A stretch of DNA of 64,000 nucleotides from NCBI GenBank assembly GCA_003116995.1, contig BDSL01000008.1, positions 1,426,001 through 1,490,000 of the forward strand. Reading direction: 5' to 3'. Below, piece by piece: positions 9,856-20,809 of the stretch. Position numbers and translations under genes: made by a program. The stretch is from Yamagishiella unicocca (taxonomy: Eukaryota > Chlorophyta > Chlorophyceae > Chlamydomonadales > Volvocaceae). The notes under the pieces are model-generated. The model saw only the letters and a list, made by a program, of their open reading frames with translations, searched no databases and was not told the DNA's origin. Positions within the stretch are counted from its first letter, which is position 1, and each line of letters opens with the position of its first letter.

Positions 9856-12800
9856 AAATCACATCGCAGAGAGGCCAACAAAGCTTGTCGCTGCATGAGC
9901 CACCAGGCGGTATCGCCCTGACCCGACAAGACTGTACGGCAATTCCTGGACGCTTCCCTGCCCCACCTGTCACGGTGCGCCAGCACGGCAACGCGCCCCG
10001 CCCCCCCGGCCCCCGCCAACCCGGACGCGACCAACAACCGAGTTGTGTACAACCTGACCAACTCCCAGCCCCCCCCCTGCCCTGCACCGCTGACCACCGT
10101 GCCCTCCTCCCTTTCACCTGCCGCGGCCACATCCGGCCCACTCCATCTACCTCACAGACGGCGAAGCAACCTTGATCCTGGCGACCCCCGGTGGCCTGGC
10201 CCTGGAGCCGTACCATGCCGTACTGCTGTCGCCGTACAGCCAGCTGCCTATAATTACGATGGCTGAGCTGGGCCGCCGCGGCCAGGAGGGCTTGCCGGCG
10301 GATTGGTCGAGGGAGGGCATGAGGGTCCACTGCTTCTCTAAGGTATGAAAGGTTGGTGGGTGGCGGGGGAAGAGAGGGAGGGAGGGAGGGAGGGAGGAGA
10401 AGGTGGGAGGAGAGGGAGGGAGGGAGGCGGCATGTAGGGAGGCGGCATGTAGGAAGGCGGCGGGGGAAGAGCAAGGGAGGTACGGCGGATGCGTCATCGA
10501 GGACAGCGGGCAAAGTGGCAGCGTGCGCGACTCGGTGCGGCTTGAATTGCAGTAGGAGGGTGCTCAACCAGGCCAAAGCAAGCCGACCCGAACGTCCCTC
10601 CCAACTCCAAATCCCAGCTGCTGGCCTGCAAGGTGGACCAGCACGACAACGCGATACCCGATGTGGCCGCGGCGGCCGTCATCGCACACCTGGGCGACGC
10701 AGTGCCGCGGGACCCCCTTGGTTTCGGAGGGATGTTGGACGAGCCGCACGTCCTGCGGGTGGTGCTGGAGGCGCGGACTTCTTCGTGGCGCAGCATCAAG
10801 AACATACAGGCGATACTGATGGCGTGCGAGGAGGCGGACGCGGCTGGTGAGGCGGGCCGGATGAGGCGTGTGTGTGTGTATATGGGGTCTGCGATCCACG
10901 GGTCTGCATACCCCTCAAGTGCCACTTGTCGCACCAGCCTTGCACAGGGGCTCAGTCGATTTACGATTTTACGATTTGTTTACATGTCGTACTGGCTCGC
11001 GCCAGTAGCATGCGTCCCCGCATAACGGACTTCCGTCAAAGGGCGTACTTCTAATATTATTACTAGCAAATCGAAATTATTCCCGTAATGACTCTGTTCA
11101 GCCGCACCGGCCATCCGTACTGTCGATGGCTAGCTGGGCGCTGGTAGCTGGCTGTGCTGTTGAGGGGTGGCTGGAGCGGTTTGGAAGGGGCGTCGGGGGG
11201 TACTAGTTCGACAACTAGTGCCTGGCCCCAGCCCCGGGTGTGTTTACCCCTCGCACTCGCGTCGCACTGCGCACCACCCGCACTGCTATTCTCTCCTCCT
11301 CCAACTCACCCACCCACACCGCCGCCGCCCTCCTCCAACTCACCCACCCACACCGCCGCCGAACCCCTCCACGCAGCACCCCCTCCCTCCCTCGTTGGTT
11401 TTATTTCTTTTTATGCACCCAGCCACACGCGCGGCCCCCATTCTAGCTCTAGCATGTCCAGCCACCATACCAAGTTTTCCACCATGCACCCTAAAACGGG
11501 CCCTCAAAACTTTTTCACTGAAAAGCGCGAGGTCCTTGTTTACGCTCGTCTAGGCATAGCAGCCGGGGTCGACGCTCGACCTCCGGATTTACTCACCTAA
11601 ACCACGTTCCCCAGCATGCAGTTTCCAAACGCGTGTGTACCAAACGTATCCTAACCGGTTTTGTGTTTCGGTGCCAACCCATGGGTTTCCTCCCACACCC
11701 TCCCTTTCCCTGCCCCCACCCACCCACCCACCCACCCCGGGCAGGCTTCTCCGTGGGTCCCTACACCCACCTCGAGTGCAAGGCCATGCCCGCAGTGTAC
11801 GACACCACCCCGCCCGCTGACGACATCGTCGACCCCCACAGCTCCGCCGCCGCCACCTTCCGCGCCACGCTGGGCGCCGTACGGTCCGCCAACCTGTTCG
11901 TCGCCGCCGTGGGCTCCAGCGGCGCGCACGCGTTCTTCATGTCCCCCGGCGGCGGGTCGGGGCTGCTGGAGGTCCGGCCGTGCAGATGGGGCTCGGAGTA
12001 CGGGGCGACGGCGGACGGGGCTCCGGATGCGATGATGACGCAGCTGAAGCGGGGGGGTGAGTGCGGAGGGGTTTCGAGGGAGACCCGTGGATGCCCGAAA
12101 AAAACCGTTTAGAACAGGCGTTTTTAGGACAGGCGCATGCTGGAGGACTGGGGAGTGCGGAGCGGGGGCCGGGGAAGCGTGCGGTGCGGTGAAGTGAGGT
12201 GCCGCGCTCGGGGGGTCGTGGGGGGTTACGGGCTGCAGCTGGCAGCTCTTTCGGGGCAGCCGCTTGGCTGTCGCGGCTAGCTGCTGGTAAGAAAGGTCCA
12301 GGGAGGAGGAGCAGCCGCGCGCATGCCGGAACCCCCTGTAACTAGCCACTCTTAACGGCAACAAGCTCCGGAACCAACCCAGATCCCGAATCCGACCCAC
12401 ACCTCCCCCCGCCCCGCTGCACCCGCGCCCCTGACCGCCCCTGCCCCCCGTCCCAGACGACGCCATCCGCTTCTTCGCCTACAACGTCGAGGACCCCGCG
12501 CAGTGCTCCCCGCCCGACTACGAGCCGCAGCTGCGGGCGGCGCTGCCGAGCATGCAGCTGGAGAACACGGCGCACGCGCTGCAGACCAAGGCGCCGCTGC
12601 GGTACCGGCCAGAGGAGCTGCTGCTCCGAGACCAGCACCTCACGCTGCGGTAGGTGCCTCCCGGGCTGGGGTGGGGTTGGGGGGAGATGGTTGGTACCCC
12701 CCGGGGTGGGGTGGGGAGAGAGGGTTGGCGAGGAAAACCGTGTACAGGACGGGAGGGGTGGGGGAAGAAAAGTCTATGTAGAGACTACCGGCAGTTTGGA

Positions 12801-13419
12801 ACATGAGGTTGATGGTGGCGGGATACTGGCTGGAGTATAACGCGGTGAACTGAAGAAAAAGGGGGGGGTGGCGAGGAGACCTAGTCACACGACATGGGAC
12901 GTTGAGGGTAGAAACTAGGTGCGCGAGCAAAAGGGCGCAGGTGGGGGCCTTGCTGATGAGGGACGGAGCAGGAGGCACTGTGTGCAAGTGCGTCGGTGGC
13001 GTAGACGGCGTGGGCTGAGGCCGATACCTGGAGGAGTTGAAGGGTAGACGGACCCTTGGAGACCTGTGGGTGCGGGGCTAAAAGGGCGCGCGCTGAAGCC
13101 CTGCCCCGTCCTTACCCGCCTTGCTGCGTGGCCCACGCTTCCGCTGACACTCCGCCCGCCTACTTACCTACCTGCTCAACCTGCTGATACCGCGACGCCT
13201 GCCTCCACCTTCACCCTCGGCCCCAGTCCCGGGCCGCTCCTGGCCATGATCAGACACGCGGCGGCGCTGCTCGCCGACAAGCCCGCGTACCAGGCCGCCA
13301 GGGCGGCGGAGCGACTGCACGGCTACGCGGTTTCGGAGGGGGTGCTGCTGGGGCCGCTGGGGATCCGGGACGCGCAGCAGCGGGCCAAGAGGGGGGGTGC
13401 CAACCTGTTGCCTGCGTGA
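9211..13419 (+). CDS. GT61-like (DUF563) secretory-pathway glycosyltransferase
   Basis: Predicted Golgi/ER glycosyltransferase; donor and acceptor sugars unknown. Six exons join in phase: 9211-9745, 10158-10342, 10618-10846, 11745-12056, 12457-12649, 13227-13419, giving 548 residues. Residues 5-20 (LILSFLALAFFAALDI) form an uncleaved anchor or signal peptide, expected for a type II Golgi enzyme. GT61-like features are VLLSPYSQLP, VHCFSK, an Arg-containing VVLEARTSSWRSIKN segment, then a late NLFVAAVGSSGAHAFFM...LLEVRPCRWGSEYG block. The last aligns with the family's GxHGAGLxNxLFM...EIRP motif but reads GSSGAHAFF, so the expected HGA order is altered. The N-terminal 180 residues carry several Cys and may be lineage-specific. 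The start is the only ATG before the hydrophobic segment. Confidence 0.72.
9823..9854. repeat. (GT)n microsatellite
   Basis: About 16 GT units in the first intron of the GT61-like gene. Confidence 0.9.
10353..10462. repeat. Purine-rich GGGA/GGCATGTAGGGA repeats
   Basis: Intron 2 of the GT61-like gene contains GGGA units followed by about three 14-bp copies of aggcggcatgtagg. Confidence 0.7.
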
Positions 13420-13467
13420 TGGTATGATGGAGGTGGAAGTGGAGGCGGTAATGGGCGGCGTACCCGG

Positions 13468-13472
13468 TGTAA
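13468..13472 (+). terminator. Putative polyadenylation signal TGTAA
   Basis: Located 49 nt after the stop of the GT61-like gene. This is short for a 3' UTR, so it may not be the site used. Confidence 0.25.
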
Positions 13473-13874
13473 ATCATTGGTCGAAGCGGGGGCAGGGGTT
13501 CGGAGGGAGGGTTGCAGAAGAGGACCGGTTGGAGAGGGGGGGGTCAGTAGGGCGCTAGGAGCACAGTGGATAGAGAGGGGGAAGCGAGTGAGAAGGCGCG
13601 CAATGCGTCTTAATACCTTGATGGGATGGCTCGAGTAGCTTGTTCGAACGACTGGTGGCGATATACCTGCACTGGCGTGCGTGCGAAATATTATACCTTT
13701 ATACGTGCACTGGCGTGCGTGCGATACTAAAAGCTTAGCCCGCCATGGCGAACATGTCTGCGTGGAGGCAACAACTTGTTCGAATTGTTCGACGGCTTGC
13801 AATTGTGAGGCCTCTCCCTGAACTGCATAAGACTTGAATTGCATCGGCGATGCACTGCGGCCCTTACAGTAGTA

Positions 13875-13926
13875 CTTGTTACGGTGGGTTCCAGACCAAA
13901 AGGCAGAACCACATCGCGGGCACATC
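13875..13926 (+). repeat. Dispersed 57-bp repeat, copy 3 (diverged)
   Basis: Shares cttgttacggtgggttccag, ccaaaaggcagaacc and cgggcacatcg with copies 1 and 2, with a small insertion before the last block. Same orientation as copy 2. Confidence 0.75.
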
Positions 13927-14848
13927 GCCGCCAACGTTACAGTGATACCGGTATCGCGGTGTCTTGAACCACAGCAGCACCCGTGAAAAGCTGGGGGGGC
14001 CTGCAACTGGGCACGACGCAGCATCGGTGGCTTTGGGAGGGCGGCCATGCGGCGCTAACACCCTCTTCCCATCCACCGCCGTAACCCAAGCGCTGGCGCG
14101 CAGCTTACCGGCCCGCGCGGCCCCCCTCTAAACGCGTGATGTGGATCTGCGGATAGGCCGGAGGAGGCTATTGAGCCAAGCCGACGTGGCCATGAAATAT
14201 TTGGCTCCATCCTTCTCTAGAATCTCTACCGATTTCAGCACGTCCTTAGGCGGGTTGGTGCCAGCCGTTGGGGCCGGATAGTTTGCCCGTCTGACCCTTT
14301 TTGCCCCTACATTGACAGGGTTGAGCAGGACGGCGGCGCCTCTGGATGTGGATCATGGAGCGCGAGCCGTTTGTCCAAGTTGTCGCAACAGTGCCGCAGC
14401 GAGATGGCCCATCCCGGATGGGGGGCAGAGGCGAACAATGAGAAGGCGGGAGTCTGAGGGGGCGACTGGCCGCCAGTAGCGGCTGTGTTGCTCACATAGC
14501 AGTGCGCAACCGCGTATGTTGAACCTGGTGAACCCCGCCCGTGCCACTACACTTAAATCACTTCGCAGCGTTACGGCCAATGTGAATACTGCACAGCGCG
14601 ATCTACTACCCGGGAGACCTTGTGACCAGGATCGTTTTGCCAGTGCGGCCACTTGTGACTTGAGTAAAGTGCAATTGCTGTCGACTAAGGATTGCACCAG
14701 TTGCTGTAAGGTGATAAAAGGTGCTGAAAAGCGCTGACATTGCAATAAAATTGGCCCACAGTCGGGGCATAACATAAACGATTACATCAGGGCGTCCAGA
14801 CAACGTGCAGACAGCCATCCTATGAAGACATCGACAGTCCTGACGAAG

Positions 14849-14911
14849 CCGTGCTCACCGTGCTCACCGTGCTCACCGTGCTCGCCGTGCTCGCCGTGCT
14901 CGCCGTGCTCT
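14849..14911. repeat. 9-bp tandem repeat (gtgctcacc / gtgctcgcc)
   Basis: Seven head-to-tail units, four gtgctcacc then gtgctcgcc variants. In reverse they would read as a His-Gly-Glu repeat, but no gene surrounds them. Confidence 0.85.
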
Positions 14912-16274
14912 TTCCACATGCTTGGTAGGACTGTTCCGTTTAACACTGAGAAACCCCCTGAATTGGGTTTACGGGCACAGAGTGCAACACCGGTATAGAG
15001 CCGTGCGTGCAGCAGGTGCGTGACTCGCTGTCTCCCCTGACAAATAGCGGCCTGTCGAGGGGGACGGTGAACTGTGTTCAAGGGCTCTTCTTAAGGGCTA
15101 AATCCATTGCACATTACCGCATTAGTTTGGACATATCGGACGTCTCTTCGCGCGCATCACTTTTCGGGTTGGTGCAGCGTTTGAGGAGTTATAGCAGTCT
15201 ATAACACCTTATATCTTTAGCTTTCTTGCTTTCTATATTACCGGCGGTGAATATACGCCTAAATGTACCGGTACGTAAGACCAGTAAGACACTATGTAAA
15301 CTACCGCGACGGGGGCTTAGCCATTGGGGTTTTTGGGTTATACCAGGAGGTTTCGTCCACCTGCTACCGCTTCTAGGTTCGTTCTATCAGTACCCGGCGA
15401 CCCCCTGTCTCCGGCTGGGCGCAACGCGGTACAACTCGCGCCGTCCTCATGAAGGACAAGCTCGAACGATCCGTATCAAAATTAAGAACACCGTTCCGTA
15501 ATTACCACAGAGGTCTGGACCTGGGAATGCGACCGGCAATTGCTCGACAACGAGCATCGGCCGCCCCTGACTCACAACTACCGACGACGCCTTAGGCAGG
15601 CAACGTACCAGCCTGCGCTCTCTTGAGTAATTTGTCCAACAAGAAAAAAATGCAAGGAGGTGGACCAATGTCTCGGAAGAATTAACGTTTCAGGCGTTCT
15701 AAGGTTTTTCTCTCACTGATCGGTTCCCGCTGTCGTGGTATTAATAGGCACACTTAAGTCGTCTGCAGTAAAAATGTAGGCTTGCTGCATGTCCTGTCCA
15801 GAGACGAGAACGTACGGCTCGTGACAAAACCTCCATGATGGCCACGTGCTTCGATGAGAACTGTTCTCTACCAAGGCACTCACACTGTTTACTTGGCCTG
15901 CTGTCCTTAGTGGATTTGCAAGGTGCCATCGTGGACTTGGTGGGTCTGACAGGGACTAACTTTGCCAAACACTTCTAGTAGCATCGGCATTCGTTAGATT
16001 GGTAGGAGGCAACTATTGCCCACATAATTCGTACATTGCATACCTTATTCGTTCTACGACACCTTGGCCACGACTCGGAAACCAGCCTGCTGGAGGGCTG
16101 GGTCGTGCAACCGCCGAGCGCCTCTCAGGAAACCTATTTCCTTTGTGGAAAGGGAATCCCGCGACGCAAGAGGGACTCAAGGAGCGCAACCTCCGACTCT
16201 TCCGTTGCAGACTCCTAGACTCCTACCTTTCCTCGCCTTGGCAGCGGCGGCCGGCGGAAAAGCCACTGTCCTAC

Positions 16275-19200
16275 ATGGAGACTTCCCGAACAAGCAACGC
16301 CGCCACCTCAGGATTCCCGTGCCAACACCACGCGCTCGAGCGATTGTCGACACGTGGTGGTGCCGAGCGTTCCCTTCTCGACGCCTTTGCAACACACGGA
16401 GCGGCGTCAACCTCCACATCGCAACACCATGGGGCCGGCTTGGCGCCGGCGCCGGCGCCGGCCCCGCTGTCAGCAGTCTGCTCGCCCCCCCTGGACTCCA
16501 GTTTCTACCCATCCATACGAAACTGCACCACACGCGGATCGCCTCACCCGGTAGATGTCGTTGACGCTGACCTAAGCGACGTCATCGATCTGCCGTCAGC
16601 TCCCGCTACAGCAATCTTGCAGCTGATACGGGGCAGCGGTGGAGCCTCGTCGCCGTTGGTCCGTGGCCGGCGCACGACGGTGACCACAATCGCAATTTCC
16701 GGCAACCAAGTTGCCCCCATATTTGGACGCCTCTCCCACCTGCTTATGGACGATGATGAGTCTCTCGGTGCTGGCCTTAGCACCGCCAGCAGGAGAGTAA
16801 CGCAACGAAGCCTGCCGCCGCATCAGCAACCGCAATGGGCAGGAACCGCAGCCCCTCACTTGCTAGCTCCACACAGTGGCATCTTGGCGGGCCTTATCAC
16901 CAGCACCGCCGCCGTAACCGCGACTGGCATGGCATCGCACGGTGGGCCGCTTCCCATCAGCTCCGGGAACATGCTGCGGGTCACCAGAAGACAGGGACAC
17001 CCAAGCAGCAGCTCCCGCGCCTTTGTCGACGGCGGTCGCGTCAGCGGTGAGGTGGTCTTCCGGGAGTGCGACCGGGGTTCTCCAATCGTTGCCGCCATGC
17101 CGGCCACGCGGCTGTCGCCACGGTCGCCGAATGCCCTCGAACTCACCGCCGGCGCGGCGGCCGGCGCCGCCTCGACCCTGACCGCAGCCGCAGTGGCGGC
17201 AGCTGCGGTTCGGAAGTCTCATCACTTCAGGCTGCTGTCGCTGCAGCCACCGCACCACCGCTCCTTCCACCTCGCTTGGGCCGGCGGCTGTGTGGTGTAC
17301 ATGGCCGCATTCGCACCCGCAGCGCTGCTTCCGGTGATTCAAGGGGAGCTGCAGCTGAGTAAATCCCAGGCAGGGGGGGCGGCGGTCGCGGCCCTGGTTG
17401 CATCCGTCGGCACGCTCTTGCTCGTGACGCTGCTGGCGTGCCGTTATGGCCCTCGGTACTGCCAGGTAGGTACCTTCTGGAGATCTGGACGGACCAGCTA
17501 GCCGATGAACGCATGCCTGCACAGCTACGCGACATTGTGTGCATGCATGTGTCTCATGATGGGCGTGTGGTAGCGCTCGCGAACGTGTGGCGAGCCCGTA
17601 CAAGCCTGCGGCTCAGGATTCAGCAAACAACCAAGAGAAATCAGTTCAGCAGCGCCAACTATGTGCACGCTTCTGACTTGTCGAAGGAATACAGTTGTAC
17701 GGCGATCGCCAGTACGATGTGCCAATGCGGAGGCCGTGGCGTTGTGGTTTCCTCCGTCGTGTCGAGCCCCTCCTGACTACCTCCGGCACACTGTGCTTCC
17801 GGTGCCGCGGCCCCGCTGTGCATGTCGCAGATCACCATATTACTGTTTACGGCGCCCTGCCTCGCTTGTACGGCGCTGGTGATGCAAAGTGCAAGCTTCA
17901 CGTTGATGCGCTTCTTGCTGGGGTCCTCGCTGGGGCTCGTCGTCGTCACGCAGTGAGCGGGGGCGTGACCGCTGCACAGCCGGCGAGGTTTGGGGTAGGG
18001 AATTGGGGGCCCTCAGGGTTTTCTACAGCTGGGTGTCACACTTGTAGCCCTCTGGATTAAACCGAAATGACGTGCTGCGCGACGTCTGTCGAGTATCGTT
18101 ACTGCCGGCGCGGCGCCACGTCCACGATTACCGAACCCTTGCCCCTGTGCGCCAACAAACACTCATCAGTCTGCTGCCACGACGCAGGTCCTGGGTAGTC
18201 GCCATGTTCGACTTCAGCGTCCTGGGAACTGCCGCAGCCACTGCCATAGGCCTCAGCAACGCGGGCGGCGGAGTCGTAATGCTGCTGATGCCCGTACTGT
18301 ACACCATCGTACGACCATGGTACGACGGTAGCGCCGCAGCTGCCTGGCGAGCTACCTTCTTCTTCCTTGCCGCCCTGTGCCTCGCGCTGGCGGTGCTTAC
18401 GCTGGTGTACGGACAGGATACGCCGTCGGGAGATCTGCTCGACCCCAAGCCCCGGAAAGCACCCAGCTGGCATCAGCCACAACGGCGGCGTGGGGCTGAG
18501 CCGGAGGCCTCCAGCAAGCACGATGACCTGCCGGCGTACTACCATAGCCTCGGCAGCATCCTCATTGCGACCGCGGAGCCTCAGCTGGCCATGAGTGGCT
18601 TGGTCATTGGCGAGGACGATCCTGGTCAAGCCGATGGCGGCAGGCCGAGCACATTCTGGCAGGAGCTGCAGCTGCGACACCGGCTGCGGCCATCGCAGCT
18701 TCCGCTGCTGGACGATGTTGACGGCGGCAATGGCGACGGCGAGGCCGACAGCGGTTTGGGCGCGTCGACGACGACGGGACTTCACGGTACCATGTTGGCG
18801 CCGTCTGCATCGGCGATGCCATCGCCTTTCACGACAGCGGGAGCAGCGGTAGAGGGTACAAATCGGGACCGCTTTGAGGGCGACATTGTGCTGAAGGCCA
18901 GCGAGGCGGAGGCTGTGGCAGCAGAGCCCGACATGGGCGCTGTAGTCACAGCGACAGCCTGTGCGCTGGTGCGGCCGCCGCACCAGCAGGTCGAGACCGC
19001 CGGCAAGGAGGGGGAGCTTGCAGCGAAGCAGCAGCAGCAGCAGCAGCAGCCACCTCGCGTCGATTCGGACTCTGGCAATACCCCGCACGACGCCAGCTCC
19101 CGGCGGAGCAGCGGCGACGGGTCGGCGGCGCGCGTGGGGGAGCACGTGCACATGTACGGCATGGTGCTGCGCGACCCCAACTGCTTGCTGCTGGCGCTAA

Positions 19201-20809
19201 GCTACAGGTTGGTGCGTGGGCGCGCTCCGCATCCTCCGTCATGGCGCCTCATGTTCATCGAATGGCGCACCTAAATAGGACTCCCGCCCCGGAGGAGAGG
19301 CAGAACCCACTGGGGGCCCACCGAGCATCGCGACCGACACAGCCCCATTCACTGCTCGTGTGCTTCTCGTCTTGAGGCGTTTCTTCCTTCTAGAACCCCT
19401 TGAAAACGCAACCACCTCTAGAACCTCCTGAAGACGCAATCACGGATCAACCAGCCCAGCCCAGCCTAGCCCACTCCTTGCAACACTCCCGCGTCAGCAA
19501 CCCTCTCCCCCTCTATCTATCCGCAGTCACATAGTCAAAAACGTGCCGCCCTGTCTGTCTGCGCAGCTTTACCTTCGGCGGGCAGCTCGTCATCTTCAAT
19601 ATCCTTCCGCTCTACCTATCGGAGAGCTTCGGCATGGGCGTGTTGCAGGCCGGCTGCTTCGCCTGCGTGTTCGGTCTGACGAACGTCGTCACTCGGGTGT
19701 GCGGCTGCCGGCTGTCCGACGCGATGAGCCGTCGCTTCGGCATGAGGGGGAGGCTGTGGCTGCTCTGGGCCCTGCAGGCGGCGGGCGGTGTATTCTGCGC
19801 GCTCATGGGCGGCGTGGCGCAAAACAGCCTCGCTGGCACAGGGCTGCTCCTGTTGCTATTCGGCATCGCGGTTCAACAGGTTGGTTTGGGAGGTTAGCGT
19901 GTTGGTTGACGAGTCGGTTGATGGTTAGGTGACTCAATTCAGGTCGTGCATACACACGCAAAATTATTTCCTCCCTAACGCGCCCGCAAAGGAGGCGTTC
20001 CGGAGGGCCCTCCTGGATGCACCTACCTGGAGGCAATTCTGTCGCGCGATAACCAGGAAAGGATTGCTGCTGAGCTCTAGCTTGCGGTGCTTGGCACGCA
20101 CCCCGTGTACGACAGGCCTGCGGAGTTGCGTTCTCCATCATGCCGTTCGTGTCGTACCGTGGCTACTCGGCGGTGACGGCTGTGGTGACGGCAGGCGGTC
20201 ACGTGGGTGCTGCCGTACTGCAAGGCGCCTTCTTCGCCCGCGGAGGGTGAGTGCGCCGTCGCACCGCGGTCGAGATGTGCGGTCCGCAGCCCGTGGCTGT
20301 CCGCACTGAGGGCTCATTCTGGCTGGCACGGCGCCTGTTCATGTCTCCACCCGATGCCGTCGTCTACGCTGCCTGTCGCGATAACACACACCCCGGCGGC
20401 AAACCACAATAAGGGCGACCCAACTCTTTGTATCCACATGAGCCCTTGTACTCGTCCTGTCCACGGACACCAAGTCCTTGGAAAAGCCCAGGTCACACAT
20501 ACACGCGCACGCACCTTCCCTCGCAGGTTGTCGTACAGCGGCGGCCTGCAGCTGATGGGCATCGCCTGCTCGGCGGCCTCCGTAACCCTGCCGCTGCTGC
20601 GCTTCCCCATGTGGGGAAGCATGCTGTCGGGGCCCACGGCGGAGCATGCCAACGACGAATGGGCCGAGGAGCGATACTACGCTCACGAGTGGACGGCCGA
20701 GGAGCGGCTGCAGGGTCTGGCGGCGGTCGCTGTGGGATTCGCCTGGCTGTCGAAAGCGGAACGCGCACCGGGAAGGTATGGCAGGGGCATGGCAGCTGGT
20801 GGAGTATAG
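16275..20809 (+). CDS. NRT2/NNP-family (MFS) transporter, oversized and divergent
   Basis: Plasma-membrane major facilitator of the nitrate/nitrite porter family by homology; substrate uncertain. Six exons join in phase: 16275-17465, 17831-17952, 18188-19207, 19567-19879, 20116-20246, 20527-20809, giving 1019 residues, about twice a normal NRT2. Diagnostic blocks in order: FHLAWAGG with SKSQ (TM1), GPRY, RFLLGSSLGL, TAIGLSNAGGG, VYGQDTPSGD, RFGMRGRLWLLW, TAGGHVGAA, and the eukaryotic tail EERYYAHEWTAEER. There is a ~330-residue Ser/Thr/Ala/Pro-rich N-terminal extension and a ~245-residue loop with polyQ between the two halves. The first substrate Arg (TM2) and a nearby Asp are replaced by Leu and Cys; the TM8 Arg remains. 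ATG 16275 was chosen because the upstream part of the frame looks non-coding; 15999 is possible. Confidence 0.85.
19030..19050. repeat. CAG repeat encoding polyglutamine
   Basis: Seven consecutive CAG codons in the enlarged central loop of the NRT2-type transporter. Confidence 0.9.

Larger units (their letters stand above)
13473..16274. other. Intergenic region with dispersed repeat copy
   Basis: About 2.8 kb with no supported gene. It holds one copy of the dispersed repeat (13875-13926) and a 9-bp tandem array (14849-14911). From about 14700 the sequence becomes less GC-rich. An open frame upstream of 16275 continues back to 15999, so part of the right end may be 5' UTR or coding sequence of the transporter. 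Confidence 0.45.

Noticed and set aside
14849..14911. CRISPR-like or coding His-Gly-Glu repeat
   Set aside because: A 9-bp unit without spacers in a eukaryotic intergenic region; no gene context.
18099..19151. 350-codon reverse-strand ORF opposite the transporter
   Set aside because: It is an antisense shadow of the GC-rich third exon; the forward frame has clear NRT2 motifs.
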